A DNA stretch of 64,000 nt from Archegozetes longisetosus (taxonomy: Eukaryota; Arthropoda; Arachnida; Sarcoptiformes; Trhypochthoniidae), in contig JAEMBT020000008.1 in NCBI GenBank assembly GCA_018873245.2, positions 8,586,238-8,650,237 of the forward strand. The letters are read 5' to 3'. A program made the translations under genes and the position numbers. Under the pieces are notes generated by a model. That model was not told the DNA's origin and did not search any database. It saw only the letters and a list, made by a program, of their open reading frames with translations. The first letter of the stretch is position 1, and every line of letters begins with the position of its first letter. Positions 1 to 13,874 of the stretch are shown in pieces.

Positions 1-3000
1 TGAGAAATAAGTGTTATTTGAAACGTTTTAAACTGTTTATGCCTCTATTATCGCAATCGTTCCTCATATGATCCCCTATTCCGATTCAGACCCTCAGCAA
101 CTAATTTATATTAAGGACACGCTGTTTATGAAACATCCGACTCGTCACTAAAAGCCCGAGTTATTAACACTTTGATAGATATGAAGTTAGTTTATGAGCA
201 GATATTTAAGTAGTGGTTAATTATTAAAATATACAGTTAGTAGAAAAAAACGTTTGACGCAAGCATTTCTAATGAGTTGACAGTCAAATTTTCCATTCAA
301 TCCTTATAATGCTAATCAATATGTATTGAGTAATGTATTCTCTCTTAAATACTAAATTACATGTGCTTTTCATTTGTAAAACTAGTTACGCAAACGTTTT
401 TTTCAAATTACTAAAACCTTTTTGAAAAGTTTATAAAACTTTAGGTCAATTTTCAAAACGCTTTCAGTAGATCTAATGTTAGCTTATTTTCAATACGAAC
501 ATAGTTTAAGCGAAACATAACTATAAATACATAGTTTAAAAGTATGTAAACATAAAGTTGTGGATCCCTAGGCTTAGTCGAAAAGAAGTAGTGAGATATG
601 ATTTCAAGCTTTTTAGGATATTTGATGAGACGAAAAGTTGAAGTATTTGGTGGTAAAACTTATAGTAAGATAAATGCGAACTGAAAAAGAAGCGACAAGT
701 TTATTAATTGATTTAAATATTTCATATTTTTTCCTCTTTGTGACCCATAATAAGCTTAAAAACCTCTAAACAAATATTTACAAAACTGCTTGTTATGCAT
801 GAAATACGAATCTTATCAATAATTGACTGTTAGATAACATATAAAAACTTTCTTCTAACTGATAGAAAACTGAAACATCACTGGTTTTCAATTTATTCTC
901 TCTTTTTTCACTGTTGCTAACAGTCATCAAAACCTTAAATAATTAATTAAAGTTAAGAATAAGGGCTAAAAAGTACTCATTAATACTTAATACTTAAGTG
1001 AACATATCCTTAAGCAGTAGTTTTTGAACAAAATGCATCACTTTAACAATTGATAAAAAACTTCATTCCTGGAGTTAATCGCTATTTCCATTGAATCCAT
1101 TAATGAAAAACGTTTTCCTTAATATTGTTTCACTACTTATGCATAGGAAGTATTGTTTTTTATTAATTATTGTTTAGTGAGATTTGTTGGAAACTTGTTT
1201 TAACTTTGATTCAAATTGTTTAGCTTAAAGAATAGGTTGAAAACGAAATGATGTTTTTATATAACAAATCATTAATTGTGTTATTTGACTTGAGAACGTA
1301 AAAAGAGTCGTATTGGAAAGCATACAAAAAGCATAGATGAATCTCCAAAATGATAAGCAGTTATAAAAACGTATTATGTAATATAAATGTATTACAAGTT
1401 GAGACTATTGGCCGGAAAGCGCTTTTATAGACAAACATATCGATAGTTATTGTACTGAAACCAGCACTTTCAAACTAATATCAAATAAAAAGATGATTAA
1501 ATATCATATCTAGTAATGCAAAAGAAAACTTATTTGACTGACAAATAAGTTCAGAGACCTCTTAATTAGATAAATCACTTTTTATCCTATATTCAAAGTT
1601 AATATGATTTTGATTTTGCTGTAAAGTAGCAAAACAATCAGTTAAATACATAACGGATTTGTCAATCATTTGAGCACAATAATGATGAAAAACATTGAGT
1701 TTTACGCACATTTAATGGCTTAATTCAATCATTAGGTCATATCCCTTATTGACCCGAAAAAGTTCAATAAAAACTGATCAACTTTTATTCATATCCGCTA
1801 ACTTTTGGAAACAGTTTTTAGGATTTCTCTATTAGTTAATTGTCGGATTTATTTGATTAATAATTAACTTTATTATAAAAAGTTGAACAAATTATAATTA
1901 GGTGGCTTTGGTGGGAAAAAACAGAATAAGTGAATGGTGTTAGAGCATTGAGTTACCCCGTTCTCCCAGTTAAGCATCTACCCCAATTATTTTCGTATTG
2001 TGTCTAAAATCAGTGATAACTAAATTGAAGAAAAAGACAGATTATTGCAATTTGGTTGCTATTTTCTGAAATGGTCTTATTTTGTAAACAATCGTTAGCG
2101 ATACAATTTCAAAGACTAATTCACATTTAAATATATAGGTAAATAGAAAAACAGTTGAAGTTAATCATAGTTCTTAATGTGTTTATAATTGGCACATGTT
2201 TAAAAGTAACTAAAAGTTTTTTCAAACTAATATAAACCTATCATGAGCCAGTTTATAAGTACTACATTTAAATTAGCATTGATAACAATATAAAAGTATA
2301 ATATCTTTATTTAATAGTCATTAAAACTCTTAAAAAGAAGACTAACTTCTCAACAACAATAAGAAAGGTTTTATTTTTGTAAACATGATCTTGAAATAGA
2401 TCCGAAACACTAATAACCCTCGAAATAAGGAGTAGAAAAATAATTGCTTTGGATTTTGAGTTAACGTTATTTCAGTGAAAAGAGCAAAACTAAAATAACA
2501 GATCAACTTCTTACAGAAGAAGACTCTCGACTGAAAGCTGGACTGAAAGTTCCACTGAAAGCTCCTCTAAAAGCTTCTCAACTTTTCTCTTTCAATATAT
2601 ATTTAGTCTTCGTGTCTGTCTGTCATATATTTTACTATTAAGCGACTGTACTTCAAGTAGATATGAAGAGAAAACGCCAAAAATAAGAGCTGAGAAGTTG
2701 TCTGCAATTCGTCATTAAATATTATGTTTATCGAGTTTGTTATGCAGTTTTAACTGTTTTGCAATGTTATTCGTTAATTAACTGGAAAGTCCATTGCTAG
2801 ACACTGTGTCATTGATGATTTACCTTCACACTCAAACAGCTGAAAAAATGCTTTACTCACTATAAAATCCTTCTAACATAGCATTAAAGCATAACTCATT
2901 TCAATATCATTAATAATTGACTCGCATATTCCCTTCAAGTTTTCGTAGCTTTCGTTTAAAATCTTTAGCCAACCGTAAGTTGTAGACAGAAAATGAAAGC

Positions 3001-3158
3001 TAATTGTCAACGATTATGGCTAGAGTCATAAAATACAGATTTAGATTTAGGCTAAAATGAAATATATGCGACAATTTTTATGGAGATTACGGTCATATGC
3101 AAAGTAATTCTCACATAAATAATTGCGAATATTTGACAAAATTTGCGAAAATTGTTCA

Positions 3159-3160
<2 letters not shown>
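1..3160. other. A+T-rich non-coding stretch
   Basis: I see no gene, RNA gene or transposon here. Every frame is broken by frequent stops and no splice-consistent exon stood out. A small imperfect tandem of a ctgaaagct-type unit lies near 2530-2575. Whether this is intergenic DNA or part of a large intron cannot be decided from the window. Confidence 0.6.

Positions 3161-3217
<57 letters not shown>
3161..3217. repeat. (AG)n microsatellite
   Basis: About 28 uninterrupted AG units (57 bases). On the minus strand it reads as CT and gives a spurious Ser-Leu repeat frame that should not be called a protein. Perfect repeats of this length are usually young and polymorphic. Confidence 0.97.
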
Positions 3218-3221
<4 letters not shown>

Positions 3222-6200
3222 TAGAGGTAGTTATTATTATCTGACCAGAAGTAGCGTCCAATTTAAGAATTACTTTACGCGTGAGTTGACGGACAACTTG
3301 GTCTGCTATTCAGTAAATAATTGACTGCTATTAACATATCGAATGCCTTAAAGCTATATTGAGTTACTATTCCGTAATAATGAAAATCCATTACGTATTA
3401 CTTTAACTGTCAGTTTGAGTGACTTATTATTATTAAGTTTAGTCTGTATTTCCTTTTTAGACCCCAAAAGTGATTATGAGAAACTTGTTGACTATCTAGT
3501 AAGCGATCATTAGACCACATCATAATCAAAGTTGACACTCAAAAAACAATACAGAACCAAATAACATATAATTAGTGTTTTACCTGTTTTTTGTAACATT
3601 CAAATTAGTCGCTTCTGAGAATTAGATTGCATTTGAACATTTTTAGCACAAACTTTTTTCTCTCTCTTTCTTATCTTCTAAGGTTCTCTTGGTTAGGTTT
3701 TTCATTTTTTTTTGGTTTTGTTTTAGATCCAAATTAGAGCGTGTTTTAAATTCAATTATATATTGATAACTAGTTCTCAGTCTATGTTAAGTTTGGTTCA
3801 ATTCAACTTAATTATGGCTTTTGCGTAAGGGAATCAAAAAGAAAAATAGCTTTCAATGCAAATTACTTACATAAATATCGTGATTGCTCTTTAAATTTAT
3901 GAATACATGAATAAGAAAAAAATGCTCGCCTATTGATCATTTTTTCAAGTTTTAATTGATAAGGTGTGATAAAAAATCAATTTGAACAATCATTTCAATA
4001 GACAATTACAATTTGAAAAGAGTTGGTCTGAACTAAATTTCATTGGACGGATAGAGAAAATACTTCCAACAGATTGTAGTAGAAAAGCAGAAAAGTTAAC
4101 AATAAATAATAAATTCAAAAATCAAATGATTCAACATTTTCATAAAATGGGACCACTAATAGTCGTCATCATTAATGACAGATTTAGCTAAAAACTAAAA
4201 CATTAAAGGTTTGAGAAAAGTTATTCTTCATAATTGAATAATCTATGATTGGATATAACTGTGAAAAACATTTATTAAACATAATTAAGCGTAACCTGAA
4301 TGTTTGAAAAACAAAAGACAATAAAAAGCAGTGACAATGACGGATAAAAAATGAATGGATAGTGGTATCAAATAGTTTATTGGTGGTAATAAACTATTAC
4401 AAGGTCTTAACCTGTTAAATATTCGTTGTTTTTGATGTAAAACAAACTAAAATCTATCTATTCATTCCTAGTCATGTCTTATTGATTATTAACTTATTGA
4501 ACCAATTTCTTTCTTATAGTGTTTCTCAACTCTTGCATAACTAATAAATATAGATATATATGTCATACAAAGTACTCATTCTTTAAATAATCCTTGCATC
4601 AGAAGAATGTTAACGCTTTTTTGTTAGTATTTATTGCATTTGTGTTAAGATTGAATATTTAGCAGTGTTTTATTGAAATGTTCACTACTCTCCCATAAGT
4701 TACTATATCTGAGAATAATTTAATTTGTAAGTTCAAACAAGTTTATTATGATTAGAAAAAAACCTCTTTATTTGGTACGATAATTGCAAAAAAGCATACA
4801 ATAGAGTTAAGAGAAAAAATGTTCAGTTTGAAAACAATCAGAAAAGTGACTTAAACTCGTTTGAAAAACACTGTAATTCACAATTAAAATCAAGACCATT
4901 AGAGTCTATTATCTTCTCGAACAAACTCATGCTAAAGGAAAATGAGTGATAAAATGCTTATCCTTAAAGTGGAGTGTTTTTTGTCTAACTAGTTGTGCAC
5001 TATACTTGTACACAGTTTCGTACAAATAAATAATAATTACATTTTGGAAAACAGTAGTGTTTTATGCCTATGACTCACACAAACTCATTTTAAACTATAA
5101 TTTCTTATATCTCAAGTAATCGTTATAATCATTGTTTAGCCAAATTGAAGGTAGCTTTAGAGCAATAAAGCACTAACAAAACACAATTAGTGCTAACTTT
5201 CATATCGACTACAATTAAATCCAGTTATAGTGGACCCAAAAGTTTGCGAAGTTTTCCCAAAATTCACTTCCTTATAGTGAGAGTTTACTGAATTTTTGAA
5301 AACTGTAAACTCATTTGAGCAGTTGATATCTAAAAAGTTGGTTAAAAATTCAGAATTGGTGGTAATCAAACAATTTGAAAGATAATTGTTAGACTTCTAG
5401 AAAAAGAAGAAAACAAACCAAAAATAACAGAAAAGTTATTATATTTCACCCTCATATTATTTACTATTGAGTAACTGTATTTCAAAATCAAGGTGAAGAT
5501 AAATAAAACCTGATTGTCTCGAAAGCTCATTATATCATAACTTATTTGTATTGAGGATCTTTATGTCGAATATTTAGTTATGTCCAAACTTATTGCATTA
5601 AAATTGATTTAAACTCAAACTAGATTTATAACGAGGTTTAGTTGTACAGAAAACTGTGCCTATGATTTGATATTAGCTGTTAAGGGTCTCTGTCTAACTG
5701 GGAAAGCTTAACAACTAAGAAAGCTTAACTAAGAAAGCTTAACAACTAATCTAAATGACAGCTATTTTTTCATAAACCTAAGGTTAGTCATAATATAGTG
5801 GAACAGATGCCAAAGCCAAGAATACAGTTGAAGCGTTTCAGAGGTAAAACACGGCAAATGAATAGAAAAATAGGTATTAAAGTTGAGGGTCAATAAGCAT
5901 ACACTTGAAGTTTTATGCAACAAACGTTACTATTTATTAATGCCTATTGTAATGGAGAACGAGATCTAATTTTCGAGCTCTAATCTGAAAAACTTCCTAC
6001 TCTTGTCACTGGACTTAACCTTGTATCGCACGCTTTTTATTATAGGTTATTATTTATTGCTTTTCCATTGTTTTTGCTTTATTTGCAGAAAAGAACCCAA
6101 AACCTGACACTTGCATCTTATATAACTGGGTCTCTAAGAGACGACTATTTCTAGTCTTTATGATTATATATTAGACTTACAGACAAACGACTATTTCATA

Positions 6201-9200
6201 GCATTCTATCAAACATTTTAGTCTTGCTTAACATTGTTTTCATAACAAACTAATCTAATAATAAAATCACCGAATATTTAGCAGAATAATAACTGTTTGA
6301 CTATAACGCTTTTTTCTGCAATGCTCCAATCTCTATTTCGTCAAATATTTTCTCGCAATTTTCTGCTCAAATTCATTGTATTTATAGAACCAGCAGATGA
6401 GTTGAAACTTTTTTATTTAAGCGCTTTTGTATGGTTGAGCTCAAGCTTACAGTTTTTGAGCGAATGACCTGAACTTTTGGAAAAATAAGTGTCAGATTTG
6501 TTATTCGTTTCCGATAGAAAACTAATTAATTCTTAGTGTAATGTTTCAATTCTGAAAATTTATAGTCAAACAAAATCAAGTCTGATTAATGCAAAGTTAA
6601 AAGGTTGCAAAGTTAAGCTCGAGCTCTCTTTCCTCAATAAAGTTATTGTTTAAAACTCTAATCACTTCCTATTAAGGTTTGAACTTAATTGAAACCGATA
6701 TTCAATATAGAAGTTTGTGAAGTGACAAAAGGAAATATTTATCAATTAATACAACTGCTGAGAATCTGCCAAAAACTCACTCAAACAATAAGCTAAACAA
6801 CACTCAGATCTATTGTGACTGTTATTAACTGATCAGTAGAGCTATAAATGCGGTCCAAATATTGAATCTAATTGGAGAAGTCATGCGATCCAAAGATAAA
6901 TCTATATAATTATGAAGGTATTCTTTTTTTTTGTCTCGCAGATCAGCTTTTTTTACCATTGAATTGTAGGTAAACTATAATGAACTCGATATAACCAGAA
7001 CTACCAATAACTTGAGTTATTTTCCTCTTTTTGTCCTTCAGCACTGATTAATAATTTCAATGTTAACCATAATTAGCAAAGCATACGAATAAAGAAGAAG
7101 GCAGCCAAAGCCTCAAAACTATTAATAAGCTACTTTGAAAACTTATTGAAAATTTTGTTTCAAACTAAACGAAAATCATTATTTGTTACTGAATGGATGA
7201 AGTACTTGAATAATACTAGAAAATAGCTAAATCATTTATTATTTTCGATTAATTAGAATAATATTTCATATAGATGTTTGAGATTTTCATTAGAAAGCTT
7301 TCTTTTGTCTACATAAAAATGGTGTTAATTGGAGCCATTTTCGTACAAATAGATATTTTAGGCCTACTTAGAGGTTGTGTACATTCGCATTTTTCTATCA
7401 GATGCAAAAATCATTAAAACATCACCTTGCAACTTAGCGTCCAATATAAGCATTAAATCTATAGAAAACTTGTTTTGTTATTACTACAATTTTATCCAAT
7501 TTATTTATTTTTTCTTTAATTATTTATCTTTAATTTATGAAAAGTAAACAGAAAGATAAGTAATTATTAAATAAAGTAAATAAAAAAATTAGAGCTAAAA
7601 TATTTCTAGAGAACAGGTACAGCAAAGGTAGTGATTTTTCTAAAGGTTTTTCAGCAGCTTCTCAACGACTGAATCAGTCGAGAACTGATTTTGAAGAAAA
7701 AAAAGAGTTCATTAGCAAAGCGTTTGCAGTAAGCTGTTATCGATGAACTCTAGATCCAAATCTAATGGATTAATAGCTAGTTATCCCTTAACACACATTT
7801 ATAAATAGTTAGAATGGATATAAACTGCATTGAAGACTTCACATTAAGTTTAACCATATTTTCATTACTATTCTTGAAATAATTGCTTTAAAAACAACAA
7901 ATATTTCCCCCCAAAACTACTTAAATCAATAAAACAAAGAAGAATAACCAGAAGAAGAACAGTTTCCTAAACTTTATTTACGACAAAAAGCATTATTGCT
8001 ATAAATTAAGTGAATCACTAAAAGAACATGTTAAGTGACTATAGTTATAGCATAGCGTTATCCTGTTCTTAGGTAAGACGATTGAACAATTGCTTAATTG
8101 CCTAAATGTTATCGAGGCATATGCCAAACAGATTGTAGGCCAAAGTATGCACACCTTTAAAGGACTCTTAAAAATGCGACTCCCGATATGTCCCGCATTT
8201 GCCATCATTGGCAGCTCTACCACCTGGCAGTCAATTATCATTTCCTATTATTAAACACAAAGAGCATAAGCACTGCTAACACATATAACTATACACTTCA
8301 ACCTATATTTTTCGCTCCAACCAAAGAGGAAAAGGTGGAGATATTGATGATCGGAAGTGAAGAATAGTCCCTCGTATGAGCTTTTAAACTAACGGTATTG
8401 CAATTGTTATTATTATTGTTTCCGTAAATACAACAGATTTCAGACACAGGAAAAGATTGCTTCGAAAACAACAGATTTTAAAAGATCTCCTAATCATTGC
8501 TTAGATTTCATAAACTTTTCTTTGTATTTATTTAGGTTAAAATCTTTTTTTAAATTTACAATTATTTATAATCTTGATGTTAGAAAATATTATGTAATCT
8601 ACAGAATATTTTATCGAAAAGTTGTGAAATTTGTTTTGGAACTTTTGAGGAAAATGTGCTTGTTTTAAAGTTAACAGAAAAGTTTCCCTTTTATTACCAA
8701 ATAATGATTTAGATATTTGCTTTTTTCAGTCCGAATCACGCTCAATGGGTTTAAGATGAGGAGAATGTGAAAATTTCGATTGGGCTTTTCGATTGAGCCC
8801 TTAAATGTGACATATTTCAGAGAAATCTATAATCGTTCAAGTTAAAATTCAAGGTAAATGGCTAATAAAATCAAGGATAATTGCATTAACAAGCAATACA
8901 ACTGTTAATAGTGGTTACGATGTTTATTTTGTCTTCTCAAATGCCATCTGATAAAAAGATGAAAAATACGTACGTCTTATTAATAGGTTTAATTATTACT
9001 TTCCTTAAAATTAGTCGAAGTTTAACGAGCAAAACAATTGCGTCATTGATGCAAAACGCAAATATTTTTGTTTTTATCTAAAAATTTTCGCTTTTTTAAC
9101 TCATTAAATCGATTTCACAATTAGAACTACCCAATGATTTTCCTCTCAAAAACTGTGCCTATAGTCGATAACTTTTTATTTTTCTATCGATTCAATTACA

Positions 9201-11452
9201 GGAAAGTTAGTAAAAATTTGTTTCTATTCAAAAACTTTATGTTTCTATGGTTTAAATGCTTTCCAAATCTGGTTCAAGAGATCGAAAAACTTTTTGTAAT
9301 TCGTAATTGAAATAATAGATTAGAGAACAATAATTGAGAATTTGGTTCACACAAGTTATTAGTGATTAATAAGGCTCTGAATTATATGCTTGAGATTTAT
9401 TTAGATTGAAAACAAGTGAATAATAGTCTTATGTTTACTTTGAAATTGAGCAAAATTTATTCCTAGGTAATTTATTTCAAATTCAGAGACTATTAAAATG
9501 CAATTCAGAACAGCTTACAATGGATTAAATACACTTTGGAGACATTGAAAATATTAAGTATTCATAACTTGCGTAACTTATGACCAACTCTTTCAAACAT
9601 CATTCTTCTGATGATTTTGTTCTTAAAAATATTTGATTTTCCTCATACTTTTCTCACAATTTTCTCGATTTTTTCGCAAAAATCCTTTCGATCTCATTCT
9701 TCAGGAAAGAAATTTTGTGAAAAATATGAGAATTAAGTAAACAGAACTTGTTTTTAAGCACGAATATTAAGAATAAGAATTTGGAACTTGAAGCTATTAT
9801 GAAAATTATTTATCGACAATACTAGAGAATACTTAAAAGTTGTGTCAAATTTGAATTATGAACAAATAGATGCATTTATGCTTGAATCTAATGCTTAGTT
9901 TTTGTGATTAGCTTAATTCTAAAGTCATGAATGAATTGGTTTACGGAAAATGAAAAAGAAAAAACTAATTTTCTATTAGAATATAAAACAAACATACTCT
10001 TAACGGTATTGTATTTAAATTCATTTATGATAACATGGTGTGGATTTAACTTTAAATTAACATAAATTATTTTGCGCTCAAGTATTCAATTTAAAACTAA
10101 TAATTAAAGACTGAACAACTTTTTATTAGTCAAATTAAAAATAATGAAAACCTATTTGACTGTATAATCAATTTGATAAACAGACGTCTGAGAAGAATAA
10201 CGCCTATTTTGACATTAAACCACAGAAAAATAAACATTAAAATATGGATCTGTTTCCAGGTCTTCACTAAGAGAGCAAACAAAAAAATTCAAATAAAACT
10301 TTGGCACTCCCTATGAAAAGAGTTTATCAGCAAATAAGCTATTAATGAAATTTCATATTTAGATATCAAATATATTCTTCTCAATTGAAAACCTTTGGAT
10401 TTTGTACCGGAATATGAAGTTATCGTTGAAGTGGACGATAAAAAATGCTATTATATTATGAGATATGGACTGTTATATTAAACTTATGACTCTAGTCGAG
10501 AATCAGTTTTTTCGAAGCGTTCTCTAATGGCTAAAATGAAGTTTTATCGCCTCAGAGCTTGTTTCTATGCTAGAGATTTATTGATTAAATAAATGTCTAT
10601 TCATTAAGACTCAAGTTATAAAAAATAATATGTGGATTAAATGCTTTAAGAAATAGCTTATACTGTAATAGACAGCTGTTAGGCGGATGGCACAATAAAT
10701 AAAATATAAGTTTTATCAACAGAAAAGTTTTTCTGTTTCAAAAGTACAAAATGAAACTCAATTTTTAAAGCAAATAAATTTATAGTCTCGCAGATAAAAG
10801 GCTGAGAACATTTTCTTTGCAAAACTGTTACACAAGTTTAAATAAATGCCAAAACTACCTAAATGAGCAATAATAAACTTGATAATAAATTCGCATATCT
10901 TGTATTTGCGAAGGATTTCTTATAAAACTAATCTAAAAAAATACTTTTAATAGTCTGGATCTGTGTTTCAGTTCTAGTGAGAAATGTGTTCCCGGACTGA
11001 ACGCGGAAAGAAAAACCTGATTATTATGAGTACAGATCTTATAAGAGCAGGAGATGGGTGACCAACACATTCAAATGACAACAATATAATGGCCCGAAAA
11101 GAGAGGCCAAACCCAAAATTGGGAGCATATATGGGGTCAATATAATAGCATTATGCGAAAAGGTATTACCATTTCATAGGCTCTGCTTGTTGCACGGGGA
11201 TATAAGCAAAATGTGAATCACTTTTTTTCCTAACATATCATACATTTTTAACCCATTTGTACGCTTTTGGTCGAGTAGTAGTTCGTATTTGGAGTATAGC
11301 ATGAATCATATCGCAAAAGTTTTTAATCATTTTAATCAACTTTTTGAAAGCTGTATTTCTAAATGGATTACAATTTTTTCGGTCATTTATCTAGAAATAG
11401 GATATTTGGAAAATTTTTATTATTTGTAGTTTAGTTAAATGTGTATTTCATG

Positions 11453-11458
<6 letters not shown>
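3218..11458. other. A+T-rich non-coding stretch with a G+C islet
   Basis: No supportable gene. A short imperfect tandem based on gaaagcttaacaactaa lies at 5702-5749. A small patch of higher G+C at about 8090-8240 is open in more than one frame on both strands. It could be an exon or a transposon remnant, but I recognise no family and see no convincing splice-site pair. A second more balanced patch at about 10970-11200 shows nothing identifiable. Confidence 0.5.

Positions 11459-11511
<53 letters not shown>
11459..11511. repeat. (GA)n microsatellite
   Basis: About 26 uninterrupted GA units. As at 3.2 kb, the opposite strand gives artificial Ser-Leu frames that are not genes. A short imperfect gata/ta-rich patch follows near 11725-11750. 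Confidence 0.97.
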
Positions 11512-11514
<3 letters not shown>

Positions 11515-13679
11515 AAAGACGACAAACAGCAGCTGCACAACAATAATAACACAAAAGAGGGCCTGAATATGAAGTTTGCACATACGGCAGGTATTATATA
11601 ATTGTTGGAAATTTTTATAAATAGGAATTTGAAACATAAAAGAAAATATGAGAGACAACGAGGAAATGCAAACATCACAATAAATAATAATAACTACAAT
11701 ACTAGGGAATACTATTCCCAAAAGAGATAGAGATAGATATATATATATCTAAATGTGACTTGCAACTAATAATACTAACAATCGAATGCACTGCGAGAAA
11801 AACCAGGTAAGTGACAGCATCGATAGCATACAAGTTATCTCGTTTTTCTCCTAGTAAATTTAAATATTGCTTACATTGAATATTAATGAAAATTTGGTAG
11901 GCATTCACTACTATTTTTCAAAGTGTAACGAATTGAAACTTGTTATTATATATATTTAACATTCTGTCTTTCTAAGGCCTAATTACTTTGTTTAGCAAGA
12001 CATCAAAATTTAATACAAAATTATTTCCTCGAAAAAATAGGACTTAAGCACTTCTAATCTTCTGCAGAAGATATAATTTATATTAATGGGTAAGGAAAAA
12101 AACATAATTTCGATCTATTCTTTTAAGCGTAAAATCCATGAGAACAATATTCGAATAATAGGCATATATTCTGTGAATGATATTCTGTAGATGATAGCTA
12201 ATCATTTTAGTCAGAGCTTCCAAAAGGCATACATAGGAAATAAAAGTAATCATTAGTAAAGGAGAAAAACAAAATATACAGAGATATCAAAAGCTAGACT
12301 TTAGCTCAACAAATACATGATCGACTGTTTCCCATCGGGAGAGGGAATAAAAAACAAGCAAAAGAGTCATGCTTTCAAATGAATGGATGCCAAAAAAGGC
12401 GTCGGTGACCATTGATTCAAAATCCAGTTACACCTTCTATTGTATTAGGAAATTATTATTCAGTGTATCAGAAATGAGAGGCAGTTATAAAAAGAAGAGA
12501 TAGAGTCAGGAGGAAAAAAGTTTATTTATCATGATGGCAATTATCCGTCCAATAGCTATATTTGGGATGCCGTCAACAGTAATAATACTTTTCTGAATAA
12601 TAATAAACGAGTAGTAAGTTTAGAGAAATGATAACTACCTTATAACGGGTCAATACACCTTTTGGTAGCTGTAAAAAACGAGAAGATCACACTTTACGAT
12701 TATATTGTGATCGGGTTACCAGATTTCCAGTATTTGACTAGAAGTCGCTATCACGCTTAGGTTCAATATTTTTTGTTTCTCTTTAAATTTACTTCGTTAC
12801 TAAAAACTGGGCTTTTCTTTCGAACTGTAGCTGATACTACTGCAAACCACGATCATCTTCAGATTAAGTTTTGGATGTCTTAATTTGTTAAAATTTTTTA
12901 TTCTTCAATCTATGATAAGTGATTTTTCAAATGGGTCCTACCGAGTGTTTAATTCGTGAAATACTATTTCTGAGCGTGATCTGCAACAATATCAGCTACA
13001 GTTTGTTAACGAGTCCAATAACTGTTTGCTAAAAACTTGGAAAAAACTAAATTTTCACAGGACGTGTTGAAGATATAGATTATTTTCTCAGCAAACTCTG
13101 AAAAAAGCTTAGATGTTGTTTATATCTATCATTTTAAACTCAATTAGAAGGACGTTTGTTGCATTGAATCTGAAATTCGCAGGTCTTAGACCGTCCAGAC
13201 TTGGCTCAATCACAAGGTGGTAGACTTGTACAAGACGAAAAAACCAGATTTCTATGGACAATGCCATTGACAATATATAAGATAATTTGCTAACGCATAC
13301 AAACGTAATTATCAGCTATTATTTTCTTTTCTCACTCGTATGTCTTTGATTAGAACTACAATTTGCTATTTAGTGACCCAGCAGATAAAAAAGTCATGAC
13401 TCGAGTACTCGCAATTGATTTGATTTTAGATTTTTAGTGTATTTATTTTCTATTCACTGGTATTGTTATTATGAAAAGCTAACCTCCAACTCGATAACCA
13501 CTTTATTAATGCATTTCCTCTTAACAACAAATTATTTTTTCTAATTTAAATTATAAACAGAAACTAATTTAACAGTAGCTCAACAATGAGTATTTGATTT
13601 ATAGAGGCCTAAAAAACGTAGTTATGCATAACGTGTTTTTAACAGTTGGAACTCTGCGAGAAGTGATCCCTTTCTTGCT

Positions 13680-13736
13680 AGTACTGAAAAGCTTATAGAG
13701 TACTGAAAAGCTTACAGAGTACTGAAAAGCTTATAG
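13680..13736. repeat. Three-unit 19-bp tandem repeat
   Basis: Three head-to-tail copies of a 19-bp unit, agtactgaaaagcttatag. The middle copy differs by one base (t to c at unit position 17). There is no coding potential. It looks like a local slippage product. Confidence 0.95.
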
Positions 13737-13840
13737 TGATGCTCGCATGCAAGTATAAAAAATACAACAATTTACTAGGAACATCTTCCCAATAACAGTT
13801 GCTTATCGAACAATTGTGCTAAACTCTCCTATTTTAAAGT

Positions 13841-13874
13841 TACAGATAAGTGGTTTTAAAAACACTTATCTGTA
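13841..13874. repeat. Short perfect hairpin (12-bp stem)
   Basis: tacagataagtg is followed, after a 10-base loop of mostly T and A, by its exact reverse complement cacttatctgta. There is no adjacent T-run terminator context or gene. It could be the remnant of a tiny fold-back element or chance. The stem is too short for a typical microRNA precursor. Confidence 0.8.

Noticed and set aside
3052..3261. Minus-strand frame with a Ser-Leu repeat
   Set aside because: It is the CT reading of the (AG)n microsatellite and begins at a TTG, not an ATG. The same applies to the Ser-Leu frames at 11431-11721.
3982..4191. 69-codon frame
   Set aside because: Begins at TTG, not ATG; Lys/Asn-rich as expected for random A+T-rich sequence; no family features.
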